DNA of 64,000 bases from an uncultured Hyphomicrobiales bacterium (lineage in GTDB: Bacteria; Pseudomonadota; Alphaproteobacteria; Rhizobiales; Ancalomicrobiaceae): positions 150,872 to 214,871 of the forward strand of contig CAIYYN010000042.1 of assembly GCA_903930435.1 (NCBI GenBank), read 5' to 3'. Positions 9,024-17,255 of the stretch are shown piece by piece. The stretch's first letter is position 1. Every line of letters begins with the position of its first letter. The position numbers were made by a program, and so were the translations under genes. The notes under the pieces are model-generated. The model made no database searches. It saw nothing but the letters and a program-made list of their open reading frames with translations, and was not told the DNA's origin.

Positions 9024-10355
9024 ATGACGACCGGATTTCTCAAAACCCTACAGGAGCCGGTCTACTGGCTGACAGATGCGACGGTACCCAAGACCCTCAT
9101 CGATCAAGGCGTATCGGACAGTTCACTCCCGGACGCAGATCAGGACGGCCTGATCGCAGTCGATTTACTGATTGATCACGGCAAAATCGCGAAAATTCAA
9201 TCGTCCGGCGGCGCCAAAGCTGTTAACGCACCACACATCGCACTCGATAACGGGATGGTGCTGCCGTGCTTCGTCGACATGCATACGCACCTCGACAAGG
9301 GGCACATCTGGCCGCGACGCCGCAATCCTGACGGAACCTTTGCCGGTGCACTTGAAAACGTTGCGATCGACCGGGCCGCCAACTGGTCAGCAGAGGACGT
9401 TCACCGCCGCATGGATTTCGCATTGCGATGCGCCTACGCGCACGGCACGAGCGCCATCCGCACGCATCTGGACTCCGTGAGCCCGCAGCATCGGATATCC
9501 TGGCCTGTTTTCGAGGCGATGCGAGACAGGTGGGCAGGTCGCGTCGATCTGCAAGCGTCCGCCCTCTTCGGGATCAACTTCGCGCTTGACACCAATTTTC
9601 TGGCCGAATTGGTCGGGATGATTGCTGCCGCCAAGGGTATCCTTGGAAGTGTGACCTATATGATACCCGAACTTGATGCGGGCTTGTCTGCCATGTTCCG
9701 CATGGCCGCAGATCAGGGGCTGGATCTCGATTTTCACGTCGACGAGACAGCCGATCCGGCAGCTCGCACACTCTCCCATATCGCCCGGAAGGCAATCGAA
9801 ACCCGATTTCAGGGCAAGATCACGGTCGGGCACTGCTGTTCGCTCGCCCGACAGGATGCATCCGAGGCAGACGAGACGCTTGATCTCGTCGCAGAGGCAG
9901 GGATCGCCGTGGTGTCCTTGCCGATGTGCAACATGTATCTTCAGGATCGCACTTCAGGCAGAACACCCCGCTGGCGCGGCATCACGCTCTTGCACGAGAT
10001 GGCAGCGCGCGGGATTCCGGTCGCGGTCGCGTCAGACAACACCCGCGACCCATTTTACGCCTATGGTGATCTCGATGGGCTGGAAGTGTTCCGAGAAGCC
10101 GTGCGCATCGCCCATCTCGACCATCCCTTTGGTGACTGGCCGCACGTCATTACCCGGACCCCGGCCGACGTGATGCGAATGCCAGACCATGGGCGGATAT
10201 CTGAGGGCGCAAAGGCCGATCTGATCGTGTTTCGGGGGCGTCGCTGGAGCGAGTTACTATCAAGGCCACAATCGGATCGAACCGTTCTGCGATCAGGCAA
10301 GGCCATCGACCAGACCCTGCCCGACTATCGGGAACTCGACGATATCGTTCATTGA
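9024..10355 (+). CDS. Cytosine deaminase-like amidohydrolase
   Basis: A 443-aa amidohydrolase of the CodA-like group. Metal-binding HTH is in VDMHTHLDKGHIW, further histidines are in DFHVDETAD and VGHCCSLA, and the catalytic aspartate is in ASDNTRDPFYAYGD. HLDKGHIWPRR and the Asp-Asn-Thr segment are strong cytosine deaminase features, though isoguanine or a related ring is possible. It begins 10 bases after the permease gene, so the enzyme probably acts on the imported substrate. Confidence 0.82.
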   Translation: MTTGFLKTLQEPVYWLTDATVPKTLIDQGVSDSSLPDADQDGLIAVDLLIDHGKIAKIQSSGGAKAVNAPHIALDNGMVLPCFVDMHTHLDKGHIWPRRRNPDGTFAGALENVAIDRAANWSAEDVHRRMDFALRCAYAHGTSAIRTHLDSVSPQHRISWPVFEAMRDRWAGRVDLQASALFGINFALDTNFLAELVGMIAAAKGILGSVTYMIPELDAGLSAMFRMAADQGLDLDFHVDETADPAARTLSHIARKAIETRFQGKITVGHCCSLARQDASEADETLDLVAEAGIAVVSLPMCNMYLQDRTSGRTPRWRGITLLHEMAARGIPVAVASDNTRDPFYAYGDLDGLEVFREAVRIAHLDHPFGDWPHVITRTPADVMRMPDHGRISEGAKADLIVFRGRRWSELLSRPQSDRTVLRSGKAIDQTLPDYRELDDIVH

Positions 10356-10388
10356 TCCGCGCGAACAAGCGAAAAGGGATAGCCCGCG

Positions 10389-11792
10389 ATGTTTGATATC
10401 ACAGCGTTGCAAAAGGCCATAACAGGGATAAACGTCGAAACGAATCCCCAGATTGTCCGGCAAAAGAGCCGCGATTTCTTCTGGTATTCACCGGTTTTGA
10501 AGCGGCAGCTTGAGCATGTCACGGCCAATGCGATTGTGACGCCAAAAACAGAAGCTGAGGTGGCTGAGGTTCTGGCTGCCTGTTTCGAGCTTGAAATACC
10601 GGTCACAACGCGCGGGTCAGGCACGGGCAATTACGGACAGGCGATGCCGCTTGCAGGTGGTATCGTCCTCAATCTCGCCGAGATGAACGCTGTAAAGGCG
10701 ATCAGGAACGGCTCGGTGATTGCTGAAGCCGGCGCAATCATGGCCGATATTGATCTGGCGACCCGCGCCCATTCCAACCAGGAAATCAGACTGCATCCGT
10801 CAACCTATCGAACCGCGACAATCGGTGGGTTCATTGCCGGCGGTTCGGGCGGCGTCGGTTCGATCAACTGGGGCGGTTTGCGCGATCCCGGCAACGTCAT
10901 CCGAACCCGCGTGCTAACAATGGAGGCGACACCGCGTGTACTCGATCTCACGGGGGATGACCTCCAGCGCGTGAGCCACGCCTATGGGACCAACGGCATC
11001 ATCACAGAGGTCGAGATCCCGCTCAGCGCCGCATACGACTGGATCGATGTGTTGGTCGGATTTGACACGGTCTTGGCTGCCGCGAGCTTTGCGCAATCCC
11101 TCGGCTTGCAGGATGGTATCCTGACCAAGGAAATTGCCGCGATTGCCGCGCCGGTCCCCTATGACTATTTCCTGCGGCACCAGAAATTCCTCAAACGCGA
11201 AACGTCGGTTGTCGTCACGATGGTAGCGCCGCATGCGATGAGTGCATTTGAAGCCTTTTGCCAAAGATCACGGGCGGAGATCCTCTACCGGTCCGACCTC
11301 GCATCGGACGAGGACCTTAAGTCGCTGCCGCCTGCCTACGAACTCGCCTGGAATCACACGACCTTGCGCGGCCTCCGCGTCGATCCGTCGATCACCTATT
11401 TGCAGACCCTTTATCCGCACCCTGACAGCCTGCAGCATATCGCCGAGATGATTGACCTCTTCGGCGACGAAGTGCCACTGCACACGGAAGTCTCCAGATT
11501 CAATGGCAATATCATCTCGTTCGGCTTGCCGATTGTTCGCTTCACGACCGAAGAGCGTTTGGCCGAGATCATCGCCCTTCATGAAGATCACGGCGTGCCC
11601 GTCTTCAATCCGCATCGCTACACATTGGAAGAAGGCGGGATGAAACAGTCAAATCCTGTTCAGTTGTCGTTCAAGCGCGAAGCCGATCCGAAGGGTCTTC
11701 TTAATCCGGGCAAGATGATTGCGTGGGAAGATCCGAACTACAATTTCGATTCAGACAAAATGTATCTCTTTCCGGGACTGGACCAGAACTGA
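10389..11792 (+). CDS. FAD-binding (GlcD/VAO-type) oxidoreductase
   Basis: A 467-aa flavoprotein with an N-terminal FAD_binding_4 domain. The pyrophosphate-binding region includes TTRGSGTGNYGQAMPLAGG and LHPSTYRTATIGGFIAGGSGGVG. The C-terminal part resembles the FAD-oxidase substrate domain, ending FNPHRYTLEEGG...DPKGLLNPGKMI. The family oxidises alpha-hydroxyacids or alcohols and passes electrons to the respiratory chain or oxygen; the substrate here is unknown. It sits within the plus-strand catabolic operon after the cytosine-deaminase-like gene. Confidence 0.85.
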   Translation: MFDITALQKAITGINVETNPQIVRQKSRDFFWYSPVLKRQLEHVTANAIVTPKTEAEVAEVLAACFELEIPVTTRGSGTGNYGQAMPLAGGIVLNLAEMNAVKAIRNGSVIAEAGAIMADIDLATRAHSNQEIRLHPSTYRTATIGGFIAGGSGGVGSINWGGLRDPGNVIRTRVLTMEATPRVLDLTGDDLQRVSHAYGTNGIITEVEIPLSAAYDWIDVLVGFDTVLAAASFAQSLGLQDGILTKEIAAIAAPVPYDYFLRHQKFLKRETSVVVTMVAPHAMSAFEAFCQRSRAEILYRSDLASDEDLKSLPPAYELAWNHTTLRGLRVDPSITYLQTLYPHPDSLQHIAEMIDLFGDEVPLHTEVSRFNGNIISFGLPIVRFTTEERLAEIIALHEDHGVPVFNPHRYTLEEGGMKQSNPVQLSFKREADPKGLLNPGKMIAWEDPNYNFDSDKMYLFPGLDQN

Positions 11793-11832
11793 CGTCCGAG
11801 ACCTGAAAGACTGCCGCTGCAAGGAGATCCGG

Positions 11833-12414
11833 ATGCGAGTACTCGTGCTTTATGCCCATCCTGTTGAAGACAGTTTCAATGCAGCTGTGCACGCCACCGC
11901 CGTCCAGACGCTACGCGAGGCCGGTCATGACGTCGATGATTGCGACCTCTACGCAGAGGGATTTTCGCCCATACTAACGCGGGAAGAACGGATCAAGTAT
12001 CACGACGTGCCGCAGAACCGGGGCCCCGTCAGCAGTTACGTCGAGCGACTGCTGGCGGCCGAAGCACTCGTCATCGTCACGCCAGTCTGGAACTTCGGCT
12101 TTCCCGCAATCCTGAAAGGGTTCTTCGATCGCGTATTCTTGCCGGGCGTTTCGTTCCGGATGGAAGCAGGCAAAGTCAAACCTTCACTCCACAATATCAC
12201 CCGGCTTGTCGGCCTGACCACCTACGGCGGCACTCGAATGCGAGCGTTTCTGGCGGGCGACCCTCCGCGCAAGATTGTCACACGTGTCATACGCGCCGTA
12301 ATCAAACCCTTTGCGCCGGTGACCTATCTCGCCCATTACGACATGAACCGTTGCACGCCCCAGACAAGGGCGGCGCATCTGGTCAAGGTTGCCGCCGCAA
12401 TGAAGGCATTGTGA
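11833..12414 (+). CDS. NAD(P)H-dependent flavodoxin-fold oxidoreductase
   Basis: A 193-aa protein of the flavodoxin_2/NQO1 type. The first strand MRVLVLYAHPVEDSFN and the FMN-contacting VTPVWNFGFPAILKGFFDRVF are diagnostic. It should reduce quinones or other electron acceptors using NAD(P)H. The ATG at 11833 has AAGGAGAT 5 bases upstream, so the longer upstream reading is not used. It follows the FAD oxidoreductase by 40 bases and may recycle electrons or detoxify a product. Confidence 0.87.
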   Translation: MRVLVLYAHPVEDSFNAAVHATAVQTLREAGHDVDDCDLYAEGFSPILTREERIKYHDVPQNRGPVSSYVERLLAAEALVIVTPVWNFGFPAILKGFFDRVFLPGVSFRMEAGKVKPSLHNITRLVGLTTYGGTRMRAFLAGDPPRKIVTRVIRAVIKPFAPVTYLAHYDMNRCTPQTRAAHLVKVAAAMKAL

Positions 12415-12537
12415 AACCATCCGCTTATTTTCATCGACCATTTAAAGAAGTCGGATGCAGTGTCCGCCTGGCATATCTCGTTCCGAGATGGTTGCCGAAA
12501 ATGATGCCGGCAATCTATTTCATGCAAATGACATGAC

Positions 12538-12548
12538 ACTATGATAGT
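12538..12548. promoter_or_regulatory. Possible MarR autoregulatory site
   Basis: ACTATGATAGT is a perfect odd palindrome that includes a -10-like TATGAT, 12 bases before the marR-type start codon. Overlap of a palindrome with the promoter is the usual MarR arrangement; this is an inference from position only. Confidence 0.35.
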
Positions 12549-12560
12549 TAGGGTCTCATC

Positions 12561-13040
12561 ATGGCTTTCAATTATCGCAAAACCATCACTTATCGACTGG
12601 CGCAAGCAGCCAAAGCGCACCGTTCGCGGTCAGGCGCGCATTTGTCCCGGATAGGACTCCATCCGGGCCAGGAGTCCGTGCTCAAGGCTTTGGCCGATCT
12701 TGACGGTCAGACCATGAGCCAACTGGCCCAGATACTCGCGGTTCAGCCGCCGACCGTCACAAAAATGATTACCCGTCTAGCCGGACAAGGTCTCGTCCGC
12801 CGAGCGACATCCGAGACAGATGGACGATTGGCTCGCGTGCACTTGACCGAGGAGGGGCACAAGCGGATCGAAGACATTGATATTGCTTGGAAAAAATTGG
12901 AAAAGGAAGCTCTTTCAGGCTTGGATGAGAAGGATCGCAAGCGCGTACGTCGTCTGTTGCGAGAGATTGAACGGAACCTGAGCGCAGGGTCGATCGAAGA
13001 CGATGCTGACGAAGAAGCGGACGACGAACCCGGAGAATAA
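12561..13040 (+). CDS. MarR-family transcriptional regulator
   Basis: A 159-aa winged-helix regulator. The recognition-helix region is QTMSQLAQILAVQPPTVTKMITRLAGQGLVRR and the wing follows as SETDGRLARVHLTEEG. The C-terminus is very acidic (about 15 of the last 20 residues are D, E or S), which is unusual for the family. It probably responds to a catabolic ligand or oxidised product made by the neighbouring oxidoreductases. Confidence 0.9.
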   Translation: MAFNYRKTITYRLAQAAKAHRSRSGAHLSRIGLHPGQESVLKALADLDGQTMSQLAQILAVQPPTVTKMITRLAGQGLVRRATSETDGRLARVHLTEEGHKRIEDIDIAWKKLEKEALSGLDEKDRKRVRRLLREIERNLSAGSIEDDADEEADDEPGE

Positions 13041-13234
13041 TGGCCGGTGCTTCAGGACCGGACGTCTGGAAAGACGTACCAATGTTATGCATGGACAATA
13101 TGCCGATCCTGTGCTTTTCGAGAATGTCCCGAGTTTGTATAAAGTTCAGCCAAGGAGCGGAGAAAGAAATGCCTTAATGGCAACTCCGCTTCAGGTAGTG
13201 GACTTGAATTTGAACAGCCGGGGCAGCCAATCAC

Positions 13235-14185
13235 GTGACGACGCTGTCAACATCGGCCAATAATGAAACGCGGCAAGTCGAGCGCCTGAGCGCAAATCGT
13301 CTGATCGCCATCTTTATGATGTGCTCGGCGCTTGCCTGTCTGTCGTGTCTCGACTGCGCCGCCAAATGGCTGGGACAGCAGAGCTTCCCGCTCATCGAGA
13401 TCCTGTTTGTGCGCTATGCCGTGGCGTTTGGCCTGACGGCATTGTGGCTTAACCCCTGGCGCGTTCCCGGAGCGTGGCATACACCGAAACTCTGGCTCCA
13501 AACCCTCCGCGCAGTATCACTCCTCGGATCAACGGTCTGTATGGTCATGGCTTTCCGCACCATGCAGTTGGCCGACACCATCGCGATCAATTTTTCACTG
13601 CCGCTCTTCATAGCGCTACTGGCGGGACCCATCCTGGGTGAACACATTGGGCTGAAACAGTGGTTGGCCATCATCGCCGGATTTGGCGGCGTTCTGGTTA
13701 TTGCCCAACCGGGTCGAGCCCATTTTGATCCGGCCGTTTTTTTCTGCTTCAGTGCTGTCGGCTGCAATGTCTTCTATCAATTGGCCACACGCCGACTCTC
13801 CCGACAGGCCTCAACAGCCAGCATGATGCTGATTTCAACGGGATTGGCGACGGCGATGCTGGTCCCGCTCGTCCCGTCTGTCTGGATAATGCCGCAATCG
13901 CCAGCCGAGTGGATTGTGATGCTGGTACCGGGCACATTTGGGGCTTTGGGGCATTTCTTGCTGGTTTCGGCCTATTCAAAGGCACCTGCACCGGTAATTG
14001 CACCGTTCAGCTATACCCAGATCGCCTGGAGTTCGCTTCTTGGACTCATTGTGTTCGGCGACGTCCCTGGGTTCTACACGATCATCGGTGCGGGAATTGT
14101 CATCCTGAGTGGTCTGTACTTGATCTATCTTGAAGCGAGAAATGCAAGATCAGTGACGGATACACCACCAGTGCCCGCAGAATAG
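13235..14185 (+). CDS. DMT-superfamily (EamA) transporter
   Basis: A 316-aa membrane protein with about ten hydrophobic helices forming two EamA repeats, the first beginning near MMCSALACLSCLDCAAKWLG and the second near FFCFSAVGCNVFYQLATRR. Such proteins export or exchange metabolites. The start is a GTG at 13235 with a poor ribosome site. About 190 bases without a recognisable gene separate it from marR, so it may have its own promoter. Confidence 0.85.
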   Translation: MTTLSTSANNETRQVERLSANRLIAIFMMCSALACLSCLDCAAKWLGQQSFPLIEILFVRYAVAFGLTALWLNPWRVPGAWHTPKLWLQTLRAVSLLGSTVCMVMAFRTMQLADTIAINFSLPLFIALLAGPILGEHIGLKQWLAIIAGFGGVLVIAQPGRAHFDPAVFFCFSAVGCNVFYQLATRRLSRQASTASMMLISTGLATAMLVPLVPSVWIMPQSPAEWIVMLVPGTFGALGHFLLVSAYSKAPAPVIAPFSYTQIAWSSLLGLIVFGDVPGFYTIIGAGIVILSGLYLIYLEARNARSVTDTPPVPAE

Positions 14186-14260
14186 ACTTCGACCCAACCG
14201 AATTGCGCGCTAGAATCATCGATATCAATCCGGGTCCGAATTCAGGGAAGGCGACCAAAC

Positions 14261-15082
14261 ATGGCCTCAAAACCGCAAAAGCTGCCGCGTCACTTATGGC
14301 AGGACATGACAACTTACGAATTTCGCACGCCCGATGTCGTCAACTGGATTGCAATCCTCCCGATCGCGGCGATCGAACAGCATGGCCCACATTTGCCAGT
14401 GGCAACGGATCGTCTGATCAATGAAGGCTATCTGGCCCATATGTTGTCGTTGCTACCCGACTCGATTCCGGCAACCGTGCTCCCGGTCCAGGCTATCGGT
14501 AAATCCAATGAGCATATTTCGTCACCGGGTACACTGACCTTCAATTGGGAAACTGTTACGCGCGCCTGGATCGAAATCGGAGACAGCGTTGCTCGAGCCG
14601 GGGTGAAAAAGCTTGTCATCGTCAATAGCCATGGCGGCAATGTCCCGATCCACGACATCGTCGCCCGTGAATTACGCGTCAAACATGACATGCTCGTTGT
14701 ATCAACGGCATGGTCACGCCTCGGCCATCCCGAGGGCCTTTATGGCGATCATGACAGGCGTTTTGGCATCCATGGTGGTGAGATCGAAACGTCCTTGATG
14801 CTGGCCCTCCATCCTGATCTTGTACATATGGAGAAAGCCGAAAACTTCCGCTCGGCGCAGGAAAATTTCGAACAGGAATTCAAGCATCTACGCGCGCACG
14901 GGACGAGCCAGTTTGGCTGGAAAGCACAAGATCTGAATGAGCAGGGGACCGTTGGTGACGCCTCGATCGCAACCGCCACGAAAGGACTCGCTTCCCTCGA
15001 CTATGGAGCAAGACGCTTTATCGAGCTTCTCGAGGATGTGAACAAGTTCGATATGGAGCGCTTGTGGACGCCGACGTCGTGA
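14261..15082 (+). CDS. Creatininase-family amidohydrolase
   Basis: A 273-aa protein of the creatininase family, cyclic-amide hydrolases with a two-metal centre. Metal and catalytic residues are visible in AAIEQHGPHLPVATD, VNSHGGNVPI and GIHGGEIETS. Length matches the family. The ATG is preceded by AGGGAAGG. Creatinine itself is not implied: the family also opens other lactam and imide rings. Its place beside deaminases and a Rid-type protein supports a late hydrolytic step in the same pathway. Confidence 0.85.
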   Translation: MASKPQKLPRHLWQDMTTYEFRTPDVVNWIAILPIAAIEQHGPHLPVATDRLINEGYLAHMLSLLPDSIPATVLPVQAIGKSNEHISSPGTLTFNWETVTRAWIEIGDSVARAGVKKLVIVNSHGGNVPIHDIVARELRVKHDMLVVSTAWSRLGHPEGLYGDHDRRFGIHGGEIETSLMLALHPDLVHMEKAENFRSAQENFEQEFKHLRAHGTSQFGWKAQDLNEQGTVGDASIATATKGLASLDYGARRFIELLEDVNKFDMERLWTPTS

Positions 15083-15091
15083 ATCAACATC

Positions 15092-15730
15092 TCAGCTGCG
15101 GGCCAATCCCGCAGCTTCGCGGGCCAAGGCTTCAATACGCGACCAGTCACCAGATTTGATCGCGTCCGAAGGTGCCACCCATGATCCGCCAACACACACG
15201 ACATTGGGGAGCTTCAGATAGGCAGGTGCCTTTTCCAGGGTGATGCCGCCGGTCGGACAGAACTTGAGTGCCTGAAGGGGTGACGCAAGGGCTTTCACAT
15301 AATCCGCTCCGCCAGCCTGTTCAGCCGGGAAGAACTTGAGGCGGCGATAGCCACGCTCCATCAACGTCATAGCCTCCCCAGCCGTTGCTATTCCCGGCAG
15401 CAGAGGCACATCTGAACGATCGGCCGCATCGAGCAATTTCGGCGAACCACCCGGCGACACCAGAAACTGCGCTCCTCCATCGACCGCGGCTCGAAGTTGA
15501 GCTTCGTCCAGCACTGTGCCAGCACCAACCACTGCGCCCGGAATCGCTGTCATTGCCTTCATGCATTCAAGCGCAGCGGGAGTCCGCAGTGTGACTTCCA
15601 ACACCGGCAAGCCACCCGCAACCAGCGCTCTACCGAGCGCGACGGCAATGGACGGATCATCGAGGATCAGCACCGGAACCACCGGAGCGAGCTTCAGGAT
15701 ATGGTCGATACGGTCAATATTCTGTGTCAT
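15092..15730 (-). CDS. eda: 2-dehydro-3-deoxy-phosphogluconate (KDPG/KHG) aldolase
   Basis: A 212-aa class I aldolase that splits KDPG to pyruvate and glyceraldehyde 3-phosphate in the Entner-Doudoroff route (or 4-hydroxy-2-oxoglutarate). The catalytic glutamate is in LPVLEVTLRTP and the Schiff-base lysine in RRLKFFPAEQAGG. The phosphate-binding end is CPTGGITLEKAPAYLKLPNVVCVGGSW. It converges with the creatininase gene and is not part of that operon. Confidence 0.92.
   Translation of the reverse strand: MTQNIDRIDHILKLAPVVPVLILDDPSIAVALGRALVAGGLPVLEVTLRTPAALECMKAMTAIPGAVVGAGTVLDEAQLRAAVDGGAQFLVSPGGSPKLLDAADRSDVPLLPGIATAGEAMTLMERGYRRLKFFPAEQAGGADYVKALASPLQALKFCPTGGITLEKAPAYLKLPNVVCVGGSWVAPSDAIKSGDWSRIEALAREAAGLARS
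15094..15116. terminator. Hairpin between convergent genes
   Basis: AGCTGCGGG and CCCGCAGCT form a 9-bp stem with a 5-base loop. It lies at the very end of the KDPG aldolase gene, just after the creatininase stop. No T-run is present, so its terminator role is uncertain. Confidence 0.45.
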
Positions 15731-16460
15731 ATGCCTTTATTAGCCGAACATGCCCGAAACCGAAAGCCCCAACCGCTATTCCTGACAGGCTCTCCAATCT
15801 GAAAACACTCCGTTTTGAACATATGGAAAGAGATGAGCCAAGCCGTTTCGGTGAGGCTTGCCGGCGCAAGGAAAAGTCTCGTAACCGATTCCATCGTCGC
15901 GCATTTTCTGAAATTAGCTGCCTCTCATAAGCGTATTCAGGCGAAGGAGCAGAGACTTTCTTTGCTTATTGCCGTTAAACAGAATTGAGACGCGTTCAAC
16001 CAAAAATTGAAAGCCGTAAACAGACTCGGAAACGGACTTTCAAGTCCGGCCCTGCGATATCCCCCCAGTAAGTGTTAAAATTAAGAAATCATTCATCTGT
16101 TTTATTAAACTATTAATTTAAGATGATCGATCAGATTCCGGGTTTTGGTTGATAAAAAAACCAGATTTACGTCCATATAAGACTATATTTATCCTGAATT
16201 TAAAAAAATTTTAATATATTACGACCCAAAGGCAACCGAATTCTGAACATCGATCTTAAGAGTACAGGGACTTTCGAACATAAATCGCATCAATACGTCC
16301 GATTTTGAATCAATTCGCTGAAGCCGGTAACACATTGTAAACCGCGAAAATATACGATCAAAGTCAAGAAAGTCTTGCAACCCTCGATTCCAGCAGGTTC
16401 GGAGTGGCAAGGACGGATTCGTCGTAGCTATAAATATCGATCCATCAGGACCCCGTATAA
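15731..16460. other. AT-rich intergenic region before the chemosensory cluster
   Basis: About 730 bases without a supported gene. The centre (about 15,950-16,230) is far more AT-rich than its surroundings, with runs such as TTTAAAAAAATTTTAA, and should contain the promoter of the chemosensory operon. I found no sigma-54 (GG-N10-GC) site in it. The first gene has only a weak ribosome site. Confidence 0.4.
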
Positions 16461-16760
16461 ATGAGCACCTTGGAGACAAATACAGAAAACTACATATTAC
16501 CTCAGGTCCTAGATCTGAATTTTGCAAGTGAATTGAGGTCCATGCTCCTCGATAAGCTTGAGAAGGGAGTCAATACCACGATTGATGCTTCAAATGTATC
16601 GCGCGTGACGACTCCGGCTGTTCAGATTTTGTTGGCTTATTCAAAGGCCATCAATAGCGAAGGAAGAAAGCCGACACTTCACAATCCGTCTGAGGCCTTG
16701 AAGACCGCATTCCGCGATCTCGGATTGGACGCAGAGCTTTCACAATGGAGCACAAACTAA
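16461..16760 (+). CDS. STAS-domain protein, divergent
   Basis: A 99-aa single STAS domain. The segment IDASNVSRVTTPAVQILLAY (residues 41-60) matches the core of anti-anti-sigma factors, but the usual D-S pair is replaced by threonines T50-T51. Phosphorylation would have to use threonine or be lost. Its stop overlaps the cheY start (TAATG), so the two are translationally coupled. Small STAS proteins of this kind open several alternative-function chemosensory clusters. Its partner is unknown. Confidence 0.75.
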   Translation: MSTLETNTENYILPQVLDLNFASELRSMLLDKLEKGVNTTIDASNVSRVTTPAVQILLAYSKAINSEGRKPTLHNPSEALKTAFRDLGLDAELSQWSTN

Positions 16761-17125
16761 TGGCAAAGCGCGTTTTGACTGTAGACGACTCAAAGACCAT
16801 GCGTGACATGGTATCCTTCACCCTGAAAGGAGCCGGATTTGAAGTCGTAGAGGCCGAAGACGGTGTGAAAGCATTGTCTGTGCTTGAAAGGACCAATGTT
16901 GATCTGGTGATCACCGATATCAACATGCCGAATATGGACGGCGTGACTCTCGTCAAGCAACTCCGTGCCAAACCGTCGCACAAATCCACACCGATCCTGA
17001 TCCTGACGACCGAAGGCGGCGAAGACAAAAAGGCGGCAGGGCGCGCGGCCGGCGCGACGGGCTGGATTGTAAAGCCTTTTGCACCGGACAAGCTCCTTCA
17101 GGTGGTGACGAAGGTCTGCCCTTAA
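16760..17125 (+). CDS. cheY: Single-domain response regulator, CheY type
   Basis: A 121-aa receiver domain without an output domain. The acidic pocket is in VLTVDDSKTMRD, the phosphoacceptor aspartate in LVITDINMPNMDG, the conserved threonine in ILILTTEG and lysine in WIVKPF. It should take phosphate from the CheA encoded next. The ATG at 16760 overlaps the preceding stop codon. Whether it acts on a flagellar motor is doubtful, as no flagellar gene is nearby. Confidence 0.93.
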   Translation: MAKRVLTVDDSKTMRDMVSFTLKGAGFEVVEAEDGVKALSVLERTNVDLVITDINMPNMDGVTLVKQLRAKPSHKSTPILILTTEGGEDKKAAGRAAGATGWIVKPFAPDKLLQVVTKVCP

Positions 17126-17255
17126 GCCCTCAGGCCTTAATTCGTGACTTTGAACTGATGGGTTTCGCCCAAGGGCGGAGCTATGCCCGATAGGCCTATG
17201 AAAAACAAAGGATCAAGGCGCGTTGCCAACGATCCACGCTGGAGTGAATAGCAGC

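Noticed and set aside
16219..16527. 102-aa minus-strand open frame before and across the first STAS gene
   Set aside because: No ribosome site, overlaps a well-supported STAS start on the other strand, and lies largely in AT-rich non-coding DNA.
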